Shown: positions 14,296 through 26,012 of the stretch, in pieces
Position numbering within the stretch: the stretch's first letter is position 1
How the letters are laid out: the number at the start of each line of letters is the position of its first letter
DNA from: Hyaloscypha bicolor E
Lineage: Eukaryota > Ascomycota > Leotiomycetes > Helotiales > Hyaloscyphaceae
Assembly (NCBI RefSeq): GCF_002865645.1
Contig: NW_020194627.1
Coordinates: 992,001 to 1,056,000 of the forward strand
DNA length: 64,000 bases
Reading direction: 5' to 3'
Notes under the pieces: model-generated
The model's database searches: none
What the model was told of the DNA's origin: nothing
Seen by the model: the letters and a program-made list of their open reading frames with translations, nothing else
Position numbers and translations under genes: made by a program

Positions 14296-15535
14296 ATAAG
14301 TTTAAATAATTAGTCTTAATTTTTTAAGTTCTTTTTTTATACTTTTATTCTTAATCTTATTAATAAACCGGAAATTAAAAATATATATCTCTTTTAGTAT
14401 CTAAGATCTAGAAATAACTTTAAATATTTTTTTTTCTAGAAAGCTAGTAATTTTAACTTAATAAGAGTTTTTATATAGGTTATTATTTTATAGAAATACT
14501 AGAGTTCTTATAAGAGTATTTTCTATTATATTTTAGTAAAATAATAGAAATAATAAAAGAAATTATATTTATATTACTTTTAGTTTTATTATAAAGTTCG
14601 GAAATAGGTTTAGATTCGGGGCTATTAGTATTAACCTTAATATCTTTTTTATAAAAGAGCTTTATAGAAATTAAATAAAAGATAGTATTATTATATAATA
14701 AAGCTAGTATATAAGACTTTCTATTTATTACTATAAGCTTATATAGCCTATTTTAACTATTAAATTAACTAGTATTTTCTTTATATTATATAAAAATATT
14801 CGAATTTAGAGAAAGTTTATAGATATTAGTAATACTAGAACTATTTTAGATATTTAGAATATTTATAATTTAATATCTAGCTTAAAGCTTCTAAATTTCT
14901 ATTATTACTTTTTTAAGTATTACTAATTACTATAATATAATAAGTAATAAAATATTATATTTAGTTATTTAAAATAAAATACTATAAACTAAAAGAATTA
15001 AAATAATATTATTAGGTTTTATAAAGTTATTAATAGCCTTAAAAGCTATATAAAATATACTATTTTTATTAATTCTATTAATTTTAGCTATAATAATAAA
15101 GTAAATATATTAGATTAAACTATAATAATATTTTATAATTATAATAAAGTTATAAGCTTTTATAGAAATAATCTTAATCTTAATTCTTATAGTATTTATA
15201 AGCTAAGCGAATTTCTTACTAGTAAATTACTTTTTAATATCTACTATAATCTAATTAAAAGAATCTAAATAATTATTTATTTAATATTATTTAAATATAT
15301 TTCAGATATATATTATACTAATATTCTAAAGCTATTAGCCGGCTTAATATTATGTGCCTTTATTAATAATATAAAGTATAGTCTTATTAGAAATATAGAA
15401 AATATTAATAATAATAAAATAATTAAAGCTAATATTATTTTTTAGATTAAATTTAAATTATTTAAATAAGTAGTTATATTTCTAATATTATTTCTAATAC
15501 TTTATAAGATATTTAAGGGCTTTTATATTAATATT
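14296..15535 (-). mobile_element. Copia-2 internal fragment (RIP-degraded)
   Basis: It is a direct repeat of about 17400-18660 and the reverse complement of about 35190-36430, which is the pre-RT (integrase-side) part of Copia-2. The left edge is cut by Gypsy-1A and the right edge by a second, complete Copia-2. It therefore predates both. The sequence beyond 21843 does not clearly continue this fragment, so its right part has been lost or is too diverged to follow. Confidence 0.8.
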
Positions 15536-15774
15536 TATTAGTTTACTAATAATATATAGTATTATTATATAGGTATGAAATACTATTTATATAAGGTTAG
15601 TAAAGGTATTATTTAGAAGTAGGAATTATAGTATTATAGTATTAATATATAATTCCTAAATCTACTAAGCCTAAAGGGGTCTAGTCTACTAGTCAAATTA
15701 CTAATAAAATGCGAGGTTATATAACTATATCCCGTATTCTATATCTTATTACTCATATCCTATTATTTATATCT

Positions 15775-15806
<32 letters not shown>

Positions 15807-15845
15807 ACTATATATATAACTCCCAAAGAAATAGCTATACTAATA
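15536..15845 (-). repeat. Copia-2 3' LTR with GTATCCC heptamer array
   Basis: At about 15773-15809 it contains a run of the 7-bp unit GTATCCC. The LTR is 310 bp, against 297-298 bp in two other copies, a difference close to two heptamers. It starts TATTAG and ends CTAATA (RIP forms of TG..CA). Confidence 0.9.
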
Positions 15846-18800
15846 CTAGAAACTTTCTAAAAAACGCGAAAAATAATACTTTCCTTTAATTATATACAAA
15901 TTCCCTAATCCGGCCTAGTATTAGATTTCCCAAATATTCTATATATTTATATTACTTTTAAGGTTTTTAGTTATATACTAAAGGCTATAGCCTTTTATAT
16001 ATAACTTTTCCTCCTATCTCATATATCTATTTTCTATTCTATTCGTATTTAATTTATTCCTTTATATCTAATTATATAGTATTCGTATTAATTAGGTACT
16101 TGAAAGTATTTATTAGCTTCGATTTTATTATAGAATTAGCAGGATTTGATTCTTCCTTAATCTATTTAATTTCTGTAATCTTTCGTTATTTATATATCTA
16201 GTAAAGATATATTATATTAATTATTAGATACTTTTCTCAAGTAGTTCCTAATTTAATAAGGCATTTATATAATAACTTTGAATTTATATAGATTACTAGT
16301 AATAGTTCTATTTCTAGTACTTTATTAATTATAAATTTGACTAAAGTACCTATATTAAAACTATAAGCTATATTATAGAATTCCGAAGCTAGAATACTTC
16401 TAGTAACTCTCTTATATTTAGTAAAGAACTAGTAGATAATATTAGTATATCTAGTTCCGTTTACTAGAACTAGAATATATCCGATTTAGAAAAAGAGATC
16501 TCTATTATTTATAAATAAAGCATTTATAAAAATAATTAAATATAAGAACTCTTTTACTAGTTTTATAAATCTTAGTTCTTTAGTAATATTCTCAATTTGC
16601 TATTAAATATACTTATTAAATACCTTTATATTAGTTTCCGAGGATTTAATAGCTTAAGTAATAATTAATAGATTATATAAAGCTTCTAGTTAATAAACTA
16701 ATATAATATATACTTCTCTAGTATATTAGGTAATATATTAGTTCTTAATAAAGAAATCTTAATAAATAGTGCCCCTATTACTTATAGTAGTAGTATTTTT
16801 TATAGAAATAGTTTAGAGGTTTTTATACTAATATTTCTATATAAGAATAATTCCAGTAATATTTATATAAATAATATTTATATAGATAATATTTTTATTA
16901 AACTTGAGATTATAGTTAATAGTAAGGCATTTATATTCCTTAGCCAAGAACTTAGCCTTATAAAGTTTTAGTTATTCTGCCTTTATAAAATTATTAGTTC
17001 TAATAAATAGAATATTATTAGTTTAAAGGCTAATAATTCCGAAGAATTACTTACTATAGAAAAGGCAAGAGTTATAAGTTAATTATTATATAGAAATCTT
17101 ATTAATATAGTAGAAATAGTAAGTTTTAAACTAGTAGTTTCTAGCTTCCGGTATATTATATAATAGTTTTATAACTTTTAGAACCAAATTATTATTTAGA
17201 TTTAGCTCTCTAGTAAGCTTATAAGGTAAATTAATATAAAAATTATAGTTAAGTAAGGTTATTAATTAGATATAAGCTTGCGAGATATTATATAAATATA
17301 ACTTTATAATATCTATTATTATAATAGTAATACTAAAGATAATTCTCTAGCTAATATATTAAATAGTAAGCGATTATATTAATACTATATATTTCTTACT
17401 ATTATTATAAGCTTAAATAACTAGTCTCGATTTATTAAACTCTCTTTCTATATCCTTATTCTTAATCTTATTAATAAACCGGAAATTAAAGATATATATT
17501 TTCTTTAATACCTGAGATCTGGAAATAACCTTAAATATATTCTTTTCTAGAAGACTAGTAACTTTAACTTAATAGAAGTTCTTATATAGGTTATTATCCT
17601 ATAGGAATATTATAAAATCCGGGTTCTTATAAAGGTATTCTTTACTATACTTTAGTAAAATAGCAGGAATAGTAGGAGGAATTATACCTGTATTATTTTT
17701 GGCCTTATTATAGAGTTCGGAAATAGATTTAGATTCAGGGCTATTAGTAATAATCTTAATATTCCCTATATAAAAGGGCTTTACGGAAATTAAGCAGAAA
17801 GTAGTATTATTATATAGTAGAGCTAGTATATAGTTCTCTCTATTAATGGCTACTAGCTTATATGGCTTATCCTAATTACTAGATTAACTAGTATTTCTTT
17901 TATATTATATAAGAATATCCGAATTTAAAAGAAGTTTATAAATATTAGTAGTACTAGAACTATTTTAGGTATTTAGAATATTTGTAATCTGGTATCTAGC
18001 TTAAAGCTTCTGAATTTCTACTATTACTTTCTTAAGTACTATTAATTACTATAATATAATTAGTAATAGGGTATTATATTCGGTTATTTGAGGCAAAGTA
18101 CTATAAACTAAGAGAATTAGAATAATACTATTAGGTCTAGCGGAATTATTAATGGCCTTAAAAGCTATTTGAAATATGGTATCTTTATTAATTCTATTAA
18201 TTTCGGCTATAATAATAAAATAAGTATATTAAATCGGACTATAATAGTATTCTATAATTCCGACGGAATTATAAACTTCTATAGGAATGATTTTGACCTT
18301 AGTTCCTATAGTATTTGTAAGCTAAGTAAACTTCTTACTAGTAAACTACTTTCCGGTATTTACTATAATCTAATTAGAAGGGCCTAAATAGGTATTAATC
18401 TAATACTATTTTAGGGTATCCCAAATATATAATATACTAATATTTTAAAGCTATTAGCCGGCTTAATATTAAGTACCTTTATTAATAATATAAAATATAG
18501 GCTTATTAAAAATATAGAAAATATTAATAATAATAAAGTAATTAAAGCTAATATTATTTCTTAGATTAAACTTGAATTATTCCGGTAATTATCCGAATTT
18601 CTGGTATTACTTATAGTACTTTATAAAGTACTTAAAGGCTTTTATATTAATATTATAGCCTGCTTATTCTAGTATATTTCGGAGTTTACTAATAAATAAA
18701 TAACTAAAACTATAATATAGATATTATAATTCGATCTCTATAAGAAAGCAGGAGTTATAAATAAAGAATTTAGAAATAAAGCCTTATAATATAGTATTTT

Positions 18801-21540
18801 AAAGCAAGAAAAAGTATTTGAAATATTATATTATAGATATATAATTTCTAGTAAAAGTAGTAAAATAGATTCCTAGCTTATCTATATTAGTTAAGCTAAA
18901 TAAAAATAAAGTTTTTAAAAGTATAATATAAAATTATATTTGCCTAATTAGTATATTTATTATTATAGATCTAATAGAAAATATGAGTTTAATATTAAAC
19001 TAGATATTAATTTAATCTTTAGTAATTTCATTATATTTAATACTATTATTAGTTTACTATAAAGCTTGGAATTAGTTAAAACTAGTAATTAAATATCTAA
19101 AGACTCTAGTATTAATTACAAAAGTTTAGGTGTTTTTTATTAAAAGTTTAATAAGCTTTAAGATATAGTTTTTACCTATTATCTAATATATAAGAAAAAA
19201 GAAAATAAGGTTATTTATAGAAATATTAATTATAATTATTAGTAGAATAGAAATAATAAAAATAGCTAAAAACCTTTTAATTAAAATTAAATAAATATTT
19301 GAATAATATTTTTCTTTTTTATTTGTTTTTACTAATAAAGCCTTAAAAGTATTATTTACTAGTTTGTTTTTATTATTTTTATTATTTTCTTTATTTTCAA
19401 TTTTAATAATATATTATATATAAGTATTATTAAAGTATTTATTAAAATTATAAGTATTTTAGAATCTAAACTAATAAATATTTCTATTCCTAAATCGAGT
19501 CTTTTTAGTTTCTTCTTTCTTTAATATATATTTCTATAAATACTATTTGAGTTTCTTATATATAAAATATAACTTTAAAATATAATTATTATAATTATAG
19601 GCCTTAAAATAATTATTACAGATTCCGAAATTATAGCTAGATTTATATTAATAATTTTCGAAGAAATAATAGCTTAAAGAATTCTAAAAATAGTATTATT
19701 AATTAATAAAAAAGATTTCGGAATTAGTTTATTATTTGTTTTATATATAATAATAAATAACTAGAACTTATTAATAAGCTAGCCGAGATTTATAAGAGAA
19801 TCTGAGATCATATATTTATATATTCGGGAACCTTAATAAAAAATAATAATCTTATTATAAAGAAATTAAATATTTTATAAATTAAATATAAAACTATATT
19901 ATAATTAATATAATTTATTAATTAATAATTAAATAGTTTCAAATATTATCTTTTCTATAAATTTAACTATTATAAAAGCTAATATAATAATATTTCATTA
20001 ATTTAAATTTTAATATTTGAATTTAAAGTCTTTAAAGAAACTATAAATATTAATATAAGCCTTTTTATATATATATTAAAAAGATAATTATTATAAAAGT
20101 AGTTTTAAGCTAGTTTCTTTAATTTAATAAAAAAACCTCGTATTAGTATTTTTTATAAAATCTTTATATATTAGTAAATATTAAGAAAAATAGTAAATTT
20201 ATAATTAAAATTATTATTAAATCTATTATATTTTTATTTTTTAATATAAATCTTAATAAGTTTTCTAATAAGTCTTATAATTAAAAATAAAGAAAATAAT
20301 TAGAAAGTATTTAGATATAGTTATAATAATAGTAGTAAAACTAGTAAAAGTATACTATTTATTTCTAGAATTTTTATACTAGTATATAAATCTAGTAAAA
20401 ATATAAAATATAATAATAAAAAAGAAAATATTAAAAATAATAGGTTTTAAATACTTATTTTTTATAAAAGTAATAAAGTCTAATAAGATTAGTTCTTTTA
20501 TAATATCTAGTTTAGCTATTAATAAATTCTCGTTTATTTAAATATATTATATATTTTTCTTAATAATAGAAAATAGAATAATTATAGTAATAAGAATACT
20601 AGTATTTTATTTTATATATATACTATTATATTAAAGGATCTTATATAAATATAGTATTTCTAGAAATTTAAATTTATTAAAGTTCCTTTAATAAATAAAG
20701 TTCTTAAAGTTATATCTAAATAATTCCCAAAAATTATTATTAATTATTTTATAGAAAATATATTAAAATAGCTTAGTATTTAAGAACTCAGATATTTCTT
20801 ATACTATAATAATATCTAAACTAATTCTATATTTCTATTTTATTACTATTTCCTTAAAATTATTATTTCTTATAAATATTAAATAATTAGATTAGATAAA
20901 TCTAATAAAGAAATTATTTACTATAGTAAGTTCTATTATTATATATTTTATAGGCTTATATCTAGTTCGAGATATAGTAATTCGTAAAAAGAATAGATTT
21001 ATAAAAAGAAAAATAGTTTATAAGATAAGTAATTTATAAAAGTTATTATTATATCCGAAATAAAAATTTCGTCTATAATAAGAAATTTAGAAAGTGAAAT
21101 TTAAGAAATAAAATATCGAGATTTCAAAAGAACTTAATAGTTCTAAAGCTTAAAAGCCCCAGATATTTAAGTAATTATAAGGAGAATAATTTTTTATAAA
21201 GAAAATAGTTTTATAAAATAGTTAAATAATTAAATAGCTAACTATTTAGTAATTAGTAAAAAGTAGTATCTTTTCTTTTTATAGAACCGAATTATAAATA
21301 AAGGCAACTATTATTTCCTTTTTTAATATAGTTTAATTAAGCCTTAATAAAATTAAGTACCTTTCTCTTTTTATAGAACGGAATTATAAATAAAGATAAT
21401 TAATAGTTATTTTTTTTAATATAGAATAATAACTTTATTTCTAAGAAATTAAATCTTAAATAAATATAGTTTAATTCTTTTCTTTATCTAATTTATATAT
21501 ATAAATAGATCTTATTTTAATCTAAATATAAACTAATTAG
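15846..21540 (-). pseudogene. Copia-2 polyprotein remnant
   Basis: On the minus strand the RT box reads (Q)-T-N-N at 17014-17025, with sense codons TAA ACT AAT AAT. This is the RIP form of a Q-T-D-D motif, and the plus-strand copy has the same codons at 36821-36832. A cysteine-rich, zinc-knuckle-like stretch lies near 19575-19610 on the gag side. All frames are broken. The open stretch at 18169-18387 on the plus strand is antisense and is not a gene. Confidence 0.8.
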
Positions 21541-21838
21541 TATTAGTTTATTAGAAATATATAATATTATTATATAGTTATAAAATACTATTTATATAAA
21601 TTAGTAAAGTAGTTATTATTTAGAAATAAAAATTATAGTATTATAATATTAATATATAATTCCTAAATCTGCTAAGTCTAATGAGATCTAGTTTACTAAT
21701 TAAGTTATTTATGGGATATAAGGTTATATAACTATATCTTATATCTCATATCCCGTTACTTATATTCCATTACTTATATCTTATATCCCGAATCCCGTAA
21801 CTATATATATAACTCCCAAAGAAATAGCTATACTAATA
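21541..21838 (-). repeat. Copia-2 5' LTR (298 bp)
   Basis: It pairs with 15536-15845. The internal sequence immediately to its left (CTAATTAG) matches the leader of the plus-strand Copia-2 just after 32083. Confidence 0.9.
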
Positions 21839-22495
21839 ATATTTAATATATAGTACTTATATTAGCTTACTTTTAAATAATTATATTTCTTTATTTTCCA
21901 GGAAATCAGGGCTTGATTTTAGCTTCTTTTCTTAATAAATTCTCTTTATATTAAGAACTACTAGTTTTCTTTATATTAAAGGCCTAGTCTATAATAAATA
22001 TAAATACTATTATATCAAAATTGAGCTTAAAAACTTTATAATAATATATTATTAATTTAAATACATATTATAATATTAAAGTTCTTAAAATTATTAGCCT
22101 TTAATATTTATTATTTATTAGTTTTAAGAAAGAAGCTAGTTTATATTAAAATTAGAAATATTACTAATACTAAAAGTAATAAAAGAAATAAGCCTTTAAA
22201 GATATTAGTTATTATATAATAGGTAGAATTAAGGATTAGAGGCTTATTATTAGTTTGGGTTTATAGAATTAGAAACAAGAGGTAAAGTAAAAGGGCCTTA
22301 TTAGAAGTAAAAGGCTAGGCAAGGGATTATTACTAGGGGCTAGATTATTTAATATATTATTATTATATGATATAATTATAAGAGGTAAAAAGTAATAAGA
22401 GGCTCTTGTATAAGTAGTGGTATTAATAAAGGAAGGAGAAGGAAGTTGAGGCAAGACAGGTGGGGTAAACCTACCCCTGTTATTTTTGCTCTACC
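21839..22495. other. Isochore boundary: AT-rich DNA grading into the gene island, strand-asymmetric
   Basis: There is no recognisable gene. From about 22200 the DNA becomes richer in G but not in C: in 22261-22440 I count about 41 G to 9 C. Normal composition starts near 22440. A minus-strand open stretch of 61 codons (22269-22454) is low-complexity (L, I, N, P, S, T, Y) and unrecognised. Just before the solo LTR there is an imperfect hairpin with arms GGGGTA (22462-22467) and TACCCC (22472-22477). Confidence 0.6.
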
Positions 22496-22696
22496 TGTAA
22501 CGGCGCTGGCTAGGGGTGGCTGTCACATGACTGGTTTCACCTAGCTAGCCAGCGTTTCAGTGGTTTTAGCTAGTACTTCCCTTCTTTTATCCCCTTTCCT
22601 TCTCTCTCTCTCCTTCTTCTCTTTAGCTTAGTATTTTCAATACATGAGATTCTTGGATCTTTGAGCCTAGGCCATTGCCTCGATCCCGCCGTCACA
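22496..22696 (+). repeat. Solo LTR / small LTR element, nearly unmutated (201 bp)
   Basis: It begins TGTAACGGC and ends GCCGTCACA, giving TG..CA ends with short inverted termini. It is flanked by the perfect 5-bp target duplication CTACC (22491-22495 and 22697-22701). It carries a pyrimidine-rich tract at about 22568-22622. A related element at 41652-41885 shares the termini and a G-rich/T-rich core (GCGTTT-AGTGGT). No internal coding region is present, so it is a solo LTR or a very short non-autonomous element. The strand is arbitrary. Confidence 0.85.
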
Positions 22697-23330
22697 CTAC
22701 CCCTGCAATTTTGGAACGATTGGAACGTTCCAGGGTGGAACATCGCCAAGCCTGATGCGAAGGACTAAGGCACGAGAGTTGCCAAGAACCTTCAACCCAT
22801 AATCGTGGCAGATTTGTTCCGGGAACAAGCATCTCCCTGGGAAGCGCTTACCCGGGGGCCACATCGAAAAGGTTTGGAAGGCTGCTAAGGATTTCCTCAG
22901 TCTCACAACCACCTACGTCGCTAATACTGCAACCTCCAAAGCCCTCTTCCAAAGGATCTTCGAGCCTGCTTTGAACTAGCTATTAGGAACCCTGGACGCA
23001 AAGAGCACCGAGCTGCTAACGCCGCATCGGAAAGGTAATCCCATTACATAACCATTATTTCACTAAAGCTCTCTAGCAGGTCCGGAACGAACGAAGCAAG
23101 GATAAGTACACAAGGATCCTCAAGGTCTTCTTCAGCGCCCCCTCCCTTGATTCCGTGTATCTCAACGGGCACAAGGATCTCCGCCCGCTCGTGGCAGCTC
23201 TCGGGCAACACACGGAACCCGACATAAACCGCTTTGCATGTTCCGAAGCTTTGGATTGCATGGAGGCTTACTACAAGGTCGCCCCCTTCCCTGCTTTAGA
23301 TCTTCTCCTACCTCTATAGACCCCCTAGTT
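22697..23330 (+). pseudogene. Dynamin-like GTPase, C-terminal half (stalk and GED), pseudogene
   Basis: Read on the plus strand across several frames, this encodes the later stalk and GTPase-effector region of a fungal dynamin-like protein. Visible pieces are a R-E-L-P-R-T-F-N-P segment (about 22772-22800), H-I-E-K-V-W-K-A-A-K-D-F-L, a K-G-N-P-I-T / N-H-Y-F-T-K-A-L segment (about 23033-23075), V-R-N-E-R-S-K-D-K-Y-T-R-I-L-K (about 23081-23125) and E-A-L-D-C-M-E-A-Y-Y-K-V (about 23247-23282). At least three single-base frameshifts and in-frame stops interrupt it. One stop is a TAG where CAG is expected between K-A-L and Q-V-R, a RIP-type change. The GTPase domain is missing here, but a matching N-terminal half lies at 29063-29935 on the opposite strand. 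The 3' end past about 23285 is uncertain. It is a pseudogene, not an intron-bearing gene: the apparent GT..AG gap at about 23033-23083 is itself readable as dynamin sequence. Confidence 0.8.
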
Positions 23331-23403
23331 AACTTGGTTGCCCGCTCGAACGGGTCGCAATGGTGATGTATCTATCTCGCGGAACCATGAATGCCGCCAA
23401 TCT
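23331..23403. other. Short spacer between dynamin remnant and STAND gene
   Basis: The composition is normal. It would hold the 3' UTR of the minus-strand STAND gene and the decayed end of the dynamin remnant. No clear signal was recognised. Confidence 0.4.
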
Positions 23404-25464
23404 TTACATTTCTTTCGCGCAGGTTTCGACCTTTAATACAATCTGAGACCTGCCTAGCCGAGAATCCCCTGGTCTTCCCTTTGTATTCTGTCTGTTTAGC
23501 GTCACAGTTCTGAGCTCTTTATCCTCCAACTGATTCAAGCTCGAAATAGAGCCAGTTGTAGTAAGCAGGACCTTCAAATGCTTCCCATTCCCATTGCGAA
23601 GAACTTCTCTAGTAACGCGGTCCAGCAAAAGTCGTAGTAGACTGCTTACGTATTTTTCATTGCCATCCATGTTCTCTAGACGCTCAATTCCATCGATTAT
23701 AACGTATAAACTTGGAGGCGCATAGTCCAAAAGGCTCGAAAATATTGACAGAGCTTCGTCCCATGTCTTCAGGGTGCCGTCGAGCTCTTGAATTCTAACA
23801 TAATCGAAATCCAGATATTCTCCCTCTACAACATCAAGGTGCTCGGCCAAATGCTTGATCAACCGGTATATTGTACTGATCATCCAATTCTCTCCGGATT
23901 TAGAAGCCCATCCACAGAAGAGGTATACTGTGGGTAGATTAAGGTCAGACAAAACTTTTGCTACACTACAAGCTACCTTGGAGGTGATTGATGTATTCTT
24001 TGTTTCGGGGGGGCCTTCGATGTGCAATATTTGAGATGCAGGGGATGAATTCCAGTCTCGAATCGCAAACACCACTTTGTTATCGAAGTAAGCCGAGTCG
24101 TAATTGACAGTCTCTGCAGATGCGATACAATCTGGTGCGTGAACTTCTAGCTTTCGAAAAGCTTGTTGTAGGTCAGGCTTGGAATAGCATGAGCTAGACG
24201 AGACACTTTCACCTCCCGAAGGTCTTTTGTTAGACGCAAGAGGATTTGGTAAACTCTGAGTATCACTCTTGATATTCTGGATATACATGTTGGAACTTCC
24301 TAGCTGCTGTTAGCAAAGAATATGAAGTCCTGATAGGTAAAATGGCAGACTTACCATTGATTTCAGTGTAGCATTGCATGCTTGTACTCAAACATTGTAT
24401 ATCGAAAGCATCGTGAGTGACTTGAGACATATGCAGCTCACTAAATTTCCTTCTGTCCTCTTCATTCTTTTGGATTAGATGGTCAAGCTTCCTATCGATA
24501 ACATTTGTCGTATATATAATGTCGGTGGTCTTTGCGTGGTGCGCAATGATTCCCCTCATGTGAATCTGATCGGCTCTCTGTTTCATTTTGTCTAGGATAT
24601 CAGAGAATTTGTCGTAGAGATTCTGATCAAAGCTTTTTACAAGCCTACTAAATCTTTTTGCTCTATACCATAACATTGCTTCTCGTAAAAATTGGAAGAC
24701 AGTGGCGTAAAGTTGACCGACAGCGTCTCGCATCTCGATAGTGTTGACGAGTTTAGCATGCTCGATGGACAGCATAATGCAGTCTCCAATTTCAGATAGA
24801 GCTTTGCTGAGACCTTCCATAGTTTTGCGATACGTATATGAAGCCTGATATAGGATTAGTCGGTTATTCGATCCGTGCCAGATATAATCACCTGTAGCAG
24901 GGTCTTCACTGCGCCACAAAATATGCTCAAGTACTGATTCTGATTTGGAAGGAATTCGAGTATCATTGAATGAGAATTGAGACTGTTGCAAAACTTATCG
25001 AAATAATAGCGAGTCTTTCCATGGCTCTTGTCTAGTATTTCTGCCGTTGAGCGAACGGAGTTCCTCAAGTCATCAATGGTTATATTATCCCACCATTCTA
25101 GCGGGTTTGCCTTTTTAGTGAACGTTGTACTTTGCTTGTCCTGAGATTCATCTGTGAAAGCTATCCAGGCCTCCTTCAACGAATCGCACTCAAAAGCTAT
25201 CGTCATTCGCAGTGGGGAGCTATCGTTTTAGCTTGTCAGCTGTTGCTCTTGCGTTATAAATATAGCAAAGGCGAATCACCTTTCTTCACAATTTGGATCC
25301 TCGTAGTACGACCTCCAGGAGTTGCCCCCTGCTTGTTGCTCTAGTTGGTTTAGATTTTGCGACAAGACCTGGGCGTTTAACCCACGATGTAGAGCAATTT
25401 CATTTAGATTAGAATGCGAAGCAGAGGATTCTGCGTTGGCAGATTCTGGATTAGCGAAATTCAT
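23404..25464 (-). CDS. DUF7708-type STAND / NLR-like protein (632 aa, 4 exons)
   Basis: By eye the exons are 25280-25464, 24892-25219, 24355-24844 and 23404-24299. The introns are 60, 47 and 55 bp with GT..AG ends; good branch points (CTAAT, CTAAC) are seen in introns 2 and 3, and the frame is kept through all joins. Residues ~1-60 are polar and low-complexity. Residues ~75-330 are a helical domain of the fungal DUF7708 type, with a G-A-V-K-T-L-L-Q-A segment followed by a coiled stretch and F-L-R-E-A-M-L-W-Y. Residues ~425-590 resemble a NACHT-like nucleotide-binding fold. The P-loop position (~430-438) reads GPPETKNTS, lacking the canonical G-K-S/T. A Walker-B-like V-I-I-D-G-I-E follows at ~536-542, and a K-V-L-L-T-T-T-G strand after it. 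No C-terminal WD40, ankyrin or TPR repeats follow. Fungal STAND proteins act in non-self recognition and cell death, but that role here is inference. No inactivating mutation was seen. It is divergent from the AAA+ gene. Confidence 0.82.
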
Positions 25465-25645
25465 AGCCGGTCGTTTGTGACTGATCTGATAAATTGCTCC
25501 CTCGTTTTCGCATCGATTGTGAACTCAAATGGGACAATTTCCGGGGCGAGTAATTGTGGAAATTCTCGTTCAGCACAAACGTGGTGATTGATTTGGTTTT
25601 ACATGCAGCGTTCGTTGTGCGCAAATTGGCGAGCAAGTGGGCAGT

Positions 25646-25703
25646 GCTGGGAGCGCTGCCACGCTGGGAGCAATGCCACGCTGGGAGCACTGCCACGCTG
25701 GGC
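25646..25703 (+). repeat. 17-bp tandem repeat, about 3.4 copies
   Basis: The unit is GCTGGGAGC-R/C-MTGCCAC in three full copies (25646-25662, 25663-25679, 25680-25696) plus a partial one. Copies differ only at one or two central bases. It lies in the shared promoter, about 180 bp upstream of the STAND start and 470 bp upstream of the AAA+ start. Confidence 0.9.
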
Positions 25704-26004
25704 GAAAAATGGCTGCATGAGTGTCTAATAAAACGCCAAATGATTCGTCCTTCTTCTGCGTATTATGCAAACAGCACACGGTAAGGCATGCATGCTCTAA
25801 GCTTCTTTCCATCCCAAAATGTACGTTCTCGAATCATGTCTTGTCACGTAAAAGCATTCCTCCTCAGGGATAACACAAGGCGGACTCGCAATGCCCGATC
25901 TTCACAAGGCGCGGCATTGTATGCTAGTACTTGCCGTATCTGCCTTGGGGTCAGTGCCACACGAGAATTTAGGCATTCTGATCCCTATCACTGCATGGTA
26001 TTGA

Positions 26005-26012
26005 TATAAATA
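26005..26012 (+). promoter_or_regulatory. TATA-like box for the AAA+ gene
   Basis: The sequence TATAAATA lies about 160 bp upstream of the chosen ATG at 26172. A CT-rich stretch and CAATTACACC-type sequence lie between, which fits a fungal core promoter with a leader of roughly 100 nt. No transcript data are available. Confidence 0.45.

Larger units (their letters stand above)
15536..21838 (-). mobile_element. Copia-2, complete RIP-degraded Ty1/Copia element
   Basis: This 6,303-bp element has LTRs at 15536-15845 (310 bp) and 21541-21838 (298 bp) and matching target duplications ATATT at 15531-15535 and 21839-21843. The coding strand is minus. It is inserted in an older Copia-2 fragment, a same-family nesting. 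Confidence 0.92.

Noticed and set aside
18169..18387. 72-codon open stretch on the plus strand
   Set aside because: It is antisense to the minus-strand Copia-2 pol remnant and has no recognisable domain.
22471..22477. CTACCCC as a telomere-like motif near the island edge
   Set aside because: There is no tandem TTAGGG/CCCTAA array anywhere in the window.
23033..23083. A GT..AG interval in the left dynamin remnant that could be an intron
   Set aside because: The interval itself translates to expected dynamin sequence (N-P-I-T, N-H-Y-F-T-K-A-L) with one frameshift and one CAG-to-TAG change, so it is decayed coding sequence.
22697..23261. Minus-strand open stretches opposite the dynamin remnant
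   Set aside because: They are shadows: the plus strand carries the clear dynamin similarity, and the minus-strand peptides resemble nothing.
25554..26009. Several overlapping open stretches in the intergenic region on both strands
   Set aside because: They have repeat-derived composition, no conserved motif, no splice-supported extension and mutual overlap. It is better read as a promoter region.
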